DNA of 64,000 nucleotides. Origin: Megamerina dolium. Lineage: Eukaryota; Arthropoda; Insecta; Diptera; Megamerinidae. The translations under genes and the position numbers were made by a program. Position 1 is the stretch's first letter, and the number at the start of each line of letters is the position of its first letter. Positions 59,451 to 64,000 of this stretch are shown piece after piece. The stretch is taken from positions 76,046,418 to 76,110,417 of the forward strand of contig OY978526.1 of assembly GCA_963854835.1 (NCBI GenBank), written 5' to 3'. The notes below the pieces were generated by a model. That model saw only the letters and a program-made list of their open reading frames with translations. It made no database searches and was not told the origin of the DNA.

Positions 59451-59770
59451 GAACCTCCCAACCGATATATCGAACAACCTAAAGATCCTTAAAGAAGTCA
59501 ATCCAATAAATAGTTTTCCCGATTTCGTATAAACTGAGTTTGCAATCCTTGGCCTGAAATCTAGGTGGTGATTCATGTCTGGAATCCAGAATGCGTTCCG
59601 GGCTGAGACCCGATTACAATGAGAACGGATATATACGCGTTCTCAATGCAATCAAGATATCGAGATATTCTACAATTGCTCTTTGACTAAAATCGGGAAT
59701 CAATTTCAAATAAAATTTTCATTATTTTCTTTGAAAATCGCTGAACAGACATCAATTGGGATCAGTCAAT

Positions 59771-59890
59771 CAGTTGTTGTTGTTGTTGTTGCAGCAAGAA
59801 ATACGGAAATGCATTGTTTTGTTCCCATACCTTGGTCGGCCACGTGGTCGAGTGCTTCCGGGACGTAGACCCGTCCATTTTTGGGAAGCT
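59771..59890 (+). repeat. (GTT)n-headed dispersed repeat, copy 2
   Basis: (GTT)n at 59774-59791, then GCAGCAAGAAATACGGAAAT, CCTTGGTCGGCCACGTGGTC, GAGTGCTTCCGGGACGTAGA and CCCGTCCATTTTTGGGAAGC. It matches 30851-31022 but lacks about 30 bp in the middle. Confidence 0.8.
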
Positions 59891-60058
59891 ATGATGTTTA
59901 ATGTGTGTGATCATTTGAAAGAATGACGGAAGATATGGGAAAGTATATTTTTCTTGCTCAGCAATTTGTCCTATGTCAATTTAAACGAGTCCGTTCTTCT
60001 GTTATTCAACTTCGAAAGACGTCTTGAACAAATATTGAGTTATTTGGCATGAGGTAAG

Positions 60059-60297
60059 CGCCCGTAGCTCAGTTGTTAGTGCGTTGACTTTTTGAGCAGT
60101 AAGTCGTCGGTTCGATCACCGGCTAAGGCAACTTTAATATCGAAAAGAGTTTTCTTTCGAACAGTGACCACGTGTCGGTAAAGAATTGGCAATTCTTCCA
60201 GCAGCAACGGCAAAGTTGAGAAAAAGCGATAAGTAGGTCACTAACAATACTGTCCAAATTTAACAAGCACAATTATATTGAAAGAGAAGCTCGGTGG
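60059..60297 (+). mobile_element. SINE with intact pol III boxes
   Basis: A box TAGCTCAGTTGT at about 60065 and B box GGTTCGATCAC at about 60109 are well kept; then AAGAATTGGCAATTCTTCCA, a shortened middle, and the tail ACAATACTGTCCAAATTTAA with GAAAGAGAAGCTCGG. Confidence 0.85.
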
Positions 60298-61801
60298 TAT
60301 CACAATGGAACTTGTGGGTCTGAGTGTGTCCTGTCATGGAGAAGGCAGGAACAATAGTTTAACTTTAACTTTACTAAACAAAGCACTTTTACTTCTTTGA
60401 AACGCAGAGGTTTGTACTATACCGTATTCTTCTTAACAGTATCTATAAGACGGTTATCTTTAGAATGCGCAGAATTTACATTGTATCACTTTTGTGTTAT
60501 AGTGAATCATGCAAAGTGAAATCAAAATACAAGAACAATTTCATTGTTCATCCAGTTCTTTGGTTTTACCCTTCATGCGCACTGTTCAGGTCACTGAACC
60601 GTTTGTTTACATTTTTGATTTCACCCTCGACTCTGATTGAATCATCGATCCTAGGGATGATTCTCTCTTCAACAGCACGAATGGTAAATATTTTTCATCT
60701 TTGACGAAACAAATGTGAAGGGCATTTATACATACCAATGTGAATGCCTCTTGCAAGGTGAGCACTTAAATTGGTGAATGCATGAATATGCCCTTAGAAG
60801 TTTAGTGAAAATTGGATATAACTACCAGTCCTACTGTTTAATATTTCTCCCATAAAATGTCTTTATTTTGGTATGCTTATATAATGTTGCTATATTTGCG
60901 TGAAAATTAATTTTACTGTTTCTAGTGCATTTAGTCTACAAAACATGGACATAATCTGCCCACTGTTCTATGTATTTTTTTTTTTTAATATAAAGTCTCC
61001 GTTTTGATTCGCTTTTTTTCAGTTCCAAAGTGTTTTTAAATCGATTTAGTCCGACTAAAACACTATTGTAATTTGTTGTGTTTTAATTTGTAATCATTTT
61101 AATAATTCTCGTTTACTTTATGAATGTATAAATATATATAGTTACTTATATATGCATTGTTTAATTACTGTCTAGCTTTGGTAAATGTATTCTCTTATAC
61201 AAATTTTACTTTTAGAAACGATAAGAGCAAGTAAGTAATCCATTTTACTTTTAATGAAAATTTCTGTCAGTTTTCTTATGGCAGAAATTGTAATTAGATA
61301 AATGAAAATGGCAAAAAAAAAAGACACAGAATGGTTGTTCTAATGAAATAATAACATTTAGTCGTTGCTGTAATAATATTCATTAATTAAATACAATAGT
61401 AATAGCCCATAGTAATAACGTATGTAAGTATATATGCGTTTATTTAGAGAAATATGTGAACAATAGATTATACATATACAATATGTGTTGTATAGTAGTA
61501 GTAATAATAATAATAATAATAAACTGAATGACAATAAAGTGTGGCTGTTATTATGCTTTTGTGTTCTATTGTTTTTCTAATGAAATATTTCATTTCTATA
61601 TATTTTTTCTTGTATGTACAATACATTATTGAATTAATTTATATAATATGTAATTGTAAAATGTACAAAGTTACATTACAACAATGCAAAACAAAATTAC
61701 AAAATTTGTTTTCCAAGAATTTTAGATATTCGAAATTATTAAATTTATATTGTTAGCCAATTTCGCGTGAAAAAAAAAAGATCAATTCCCTGATACTTCA
61801 C
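60298..61801. other. Intergenic and 3' UTR of the LRR gene
   Basis: No gene recognised. A minus-strand AATAAA (TTTATT on plus) at about 61440 could end the LRR transcript; the AT richness makes this uncertain. A short TAA repeat lies near 61505. Confidence 0.35.
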
Positions 61802-63568
61802 TTATGTAGTTATTGTGACGTATTGCCACATTGTCGCATTTAAACGTTCGAAATTTTCTAAACGTTCATTAAGGCGATTGATCATTTCGAAAACTTTATG
61901 AAATTTCTCCTCATAAAATTGTACTATGGTTTTCATTTCACGACGTAATTGTTCCACTTCCTCAACATTGGGCACATTAGCCGCTGGCTCATTATGAGAT
62001 CTCAATTGTTCAGCGTAATTGCCCATAATCATTTGATTTGTTTCCGATGTTGTTGCTGTTGTTGTTGTTTTTGTTGTTGTGTCGCCTTTTATTTGATCAT
62101 CGGCGTCAGAGTATTCTGCCACGCGATACATACAGGCAATACCAAATATATATTCGCCAGGAAATTGTGGATCATAACGATCATGTGTATATATAATATT
62201 ATTTGGTCGTATTAGAAGATCCATAAGCAATTGTAGATTATAGCAATTCCAATCATTTGCATGTATATAGAAATGTGTTATATGTTTGAGATATTGAAAA
62301 TTGAGCGGATTGATTTCTTGCAATTTATTCTGTGATACATTGAGTGATCGCAAATTGGTCTGCTCAGCCAATGAGGCAATGGGTAACACGCTTAAGCTGG
62401 TATTACTTAAATCCAGACGTTCTAATAATTTCAATTGCAATGGTTCGGGTAAATTACGCAACTCTGGATTATCAGCCAAATCGAGTGTACGCAAATTTGT
62501 TGCCAAAGCCAACGAGGCGATCTGTTGTAGGGCATTATTACGCAAACTTAAATATGCCAATGTTTCGGGCTGTGAGAAATACAATTCCATAATTTGATTG
62601 TGACACATATCAACCATTTCAACTGCACCATACACATTGACACGATTTAGCGAACATTCGGATGCCATGAGATTACGCACCTGCAAATTGATGATCAATT
62701 CGCGTAGCTCAGCATTGCCAGATATGTCGAGCAGTAATAATTTTCTCGCCGATCGAAATGCATATTCGCCCAATTCTCTGAGATGATTGTCGTTCAATGA
62801 AATCGTTATCAAGTGCGAATTATAGCGAAATATCTCATTACCAATTGTATGTAATTGATTATGATTTAGTCTCACTTCTTGTAATGCGGGCAAATTACGA
62901 AAAATTTCAATTGGCAATTCCTCCAGTTGATTGTGCTGTAAATCTAAATAACGCAATTCGGTTAGACCCTTAAAACTTTCATTAACCAGCCGGCGAATAC
63001 GATTTGAGTCCAAAAATATATATTGCAGTTCATAGGCATAATTGAAGGTCATCTCATCAATTTTTTCAATCAAATTATTCGATAGTAGTAAAATTTGTAA
63101 ATTTTCGGCCATTAGAAAATTTTCCCATGTTATGAATTCGATTGCACAATTGCGCATATCTAATTCTTTAATGCGTATCTCATAGAAAAGATGCAATGGA
63201 AAATGTTTGAAGGTAGAATTTTCAAAAATCATGGTATCATATGCCATGGGACTAATGATATCATAGGTGGATTCCTCATTGATACGCACTTCTGATTTGA
63301 GGTCGAAAAATGCCACCTGATCGTCTCGATCGAAATGAAAATTACGACATGTCTTCTCCTCACAATGGCCATCAAGTGTTTCAATTCGGCTCAGACGTTT
63401 AGTAGAGGAGGCGTTGAACATCTCTGTTGTTGCCAGCATTGTAGTAGTAATTATTTCTTCACTCTGATCATCTTCATCACTTTGCACTGCTGCTGCAGCA
63501 ACATTGAAGATCGTTTCCCTAAAAATGATCACACTTAAAATGAACAAGACTATTGATCGCGTTGACAT
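61802..63568 (-). CDS. Secreted leucine-rich-repeat protein, LRIM/APL1-like architecture
   Basis: A single open exon encodes 588 aa from ATG 63568 (ACAAAATG context); the frame extends further upstream but without an ATG. Residues 1-25 (STRSIVLFILSVIIF...) form a signal peptide. An acidic Thr-rich stretch follows, then a cysteine pair (HCEEKTC). About twelve LRRs of the LxxLxLxxNxL type lie at roughly residues 125-440, for example LQILLLSNNLIEKI, LRYLDLQHNQLEEL and LRSLNVSQNKLQEI. They end in a cap-like HANDWNC and a later cysteine (IACMY). A Thr-rich linker and a C-terminal coiled coil (VEQLRREMKTIV...MINRLNERLENF) complete it. Signal peptide, LRRs, cysteines and coiled coil in this order resemble mosquito LRIM/APL1 immune proteins, but many fly LRR proteins of unknown role are similar. 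No transmembrane helix or GPI signal is obvious after the LRRs. Confidence 0.9.
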   Translation of the reverse strand: MSTRSIVLFILSVIIFRETIFNVAAAAVQSDEDDQSEEIITTTMLATTEMFNASSTKRLSRIETLDGHCEEKTCRNFHFDRDDQVAFFDLKSEVRINEESTYDIISPMAYDTMIFENSTFKHFPLHLFYEIRIKELDMRNCAIEFITWENFLMAENLQILLLSNNLIEKIDEMTFNYAYELQYIFLDSNRIRRLVNESFKGLTELRYLDLQHNQLEELPIEIFRNLPALQEVRLNHNQLHTIGNEIFRYNSHLITISLNDNHLRELGEYAFRSARKLLLLDISGNAELRELIINLQVRNLMASECSLNRVNVYGAVEMVDMCHNQIMELYFSQPETLAYLSLRNNALQQIASLALATNLRTLDLADNPELRNLPEPLQLKLLERLDLSNTSLSVLPIASLAEQTNLRSLNVSQNKLQEINPLNFQYLKHITHFYIHANDWNCYNLQLLMDLLIRPNNIIYTHDRYDPQFPGEYIFGIACMYRVAEYSDADDQIKGDTTTKTTTTATTSETNQMIMGNYAEQLRSHNEPAANVPNVEEVEQLRREMKTIVQFYEEKFHKVFEMINRLNERLENFERLNATMWQYVTITT

Positions 63569-64000
63569 TTTGTATTGAAAATTGTCGTTATGCAAATAAA
63601 ATTTCAATATAAAACACAATAAAAAAAAAATGAAAACACTGTACACACGCCAACGATCGTGTTTTAACTGAATTCTCCACTGATTTCATGATTGAACAAA
63701 TGTTTCTTCCAATATTAAAAAAAAAAAACAAAAAAACCAAATAATACAAAAACTGAAAACAAAAAATGGAATAATCTATTATATTTCGTTTTTGTGTATA
63801 TTTTTGCAAAATAATGTTTTTTCTTTTGTGTATTTTTATTTTTAATTTTTTTTTTTTTTTTTTTTTTTTTAATGTGGAAAATGAATATTCTAATTGACCC
63901 CTACCCATGAGGAGGTAGGTGGTGTTAGAGCAGAGAGGGGAAAATGTTACATTTTATTTCACAATTATTATTTTGCACATGATTTTAATGTTTTTCACTG
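63569..64000 (-). other. Upstream region of the LRR gene
   Basis: AT-rich with a 30-base T run at about 63847-63870. Presumed promoter and 5' UTR of the LRR gene on the minus strand; no motif I can assign. Confidence 0.35.

Noticed and set aside
60059..60130. True tRNA gene
   Set aside because: Same SINE head; acceptor arm not complementary and the SINE tail follows.
62301..62597. Plus-strand frames of 82-98 codons
   Set aside because: Antisense shadows of the LRR gene, produced by its repeated codon pattern.

Overview
The window is AT-rich eukaryotic nuclear DNA from an insect, most probably a higher fly. Reasons: short phase-matched introns with GT...AG borders, a nucleotide-sugar transporter very close to Drosophila meigo/SLC35B1, and a repeat set dominated by Tc1/mariner elements, including DD41D (rosa-type) elements first described from the tephritid Ceratitis rosa. 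A tephritid fruit fly is my best guess. There are no operons, phage genes or CRISPR arrays.

Host genes are sparse. (1) 7596-8753 (+), three exons: a complete SLC35B1/meigo-like ER membrane transporter of 339 aa. (2) 46726-47179 (+): two early coding exons, in phase with each other, of a larger gene I cannot name. Its N-terminus carries three R-F-x-V-like motifs (RFRV, RFRL, RFAV). GA/CT-rich and 5'-UTR-like stretches near 39.7-41.1 kb, 49.7-50.3 kb and 55.1-55.9 kb may be its alternative promoters. (3) 61802-63568 (-): a single-exon secreted leucine-rich-repeat protein of 588 aa with a C-terminal coiled coil, resembling the LRIM/APL1 architecture. (4) 33260-33360 (+): a possible short first coding exon of an unknown gene.

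Most of the rest is mobile DNA. 0.2-6.6 kb: non-LTR 3' fragments, a mariner scrap and a decayed Tc1 element sitting in a (TA)n tract. 11.46-13.10 kb: a structurally complete Tc1-like element with an open 340-aa DD34E transposase and paired inner repeats. 15.8-17.4 kb: a repeat with about three 298-bp tandem units. 17.8-30.7 kb: a TE nest of DD41D mariners, tRNA-derived SINEs, an RNase H-bearing non-LTR tail, a Jockey-like scrap, a long mariner foldback and an internally deleted mariner. 35.0-37.6 kb: a decayed DD34D-type mariner next to a young DD41D copy. 38.0 and 54.5 kb: two copies of a 0.5-kb MITE with TAA target duplications. 41.7-46.1 kb: Jockey-like and RTE-like retrotransposon remains inside a putative intron. 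51-60 kb: many SINE copies and two more mariner remains.

The genes do not form a pathway. The informative biology is transposon history: a SINE carrying a DD41D mariner, and a closely related mariner carrying the same SINE family; several mariner subfamilies side by side; and a 557-bp mariner-derived inverted repeat that would fold into a long hairpin if transcribed. I did not see a convincing undescribed functional system. The RFxV-motif gene, the LRR protein and the mariner foldback are the best leads.
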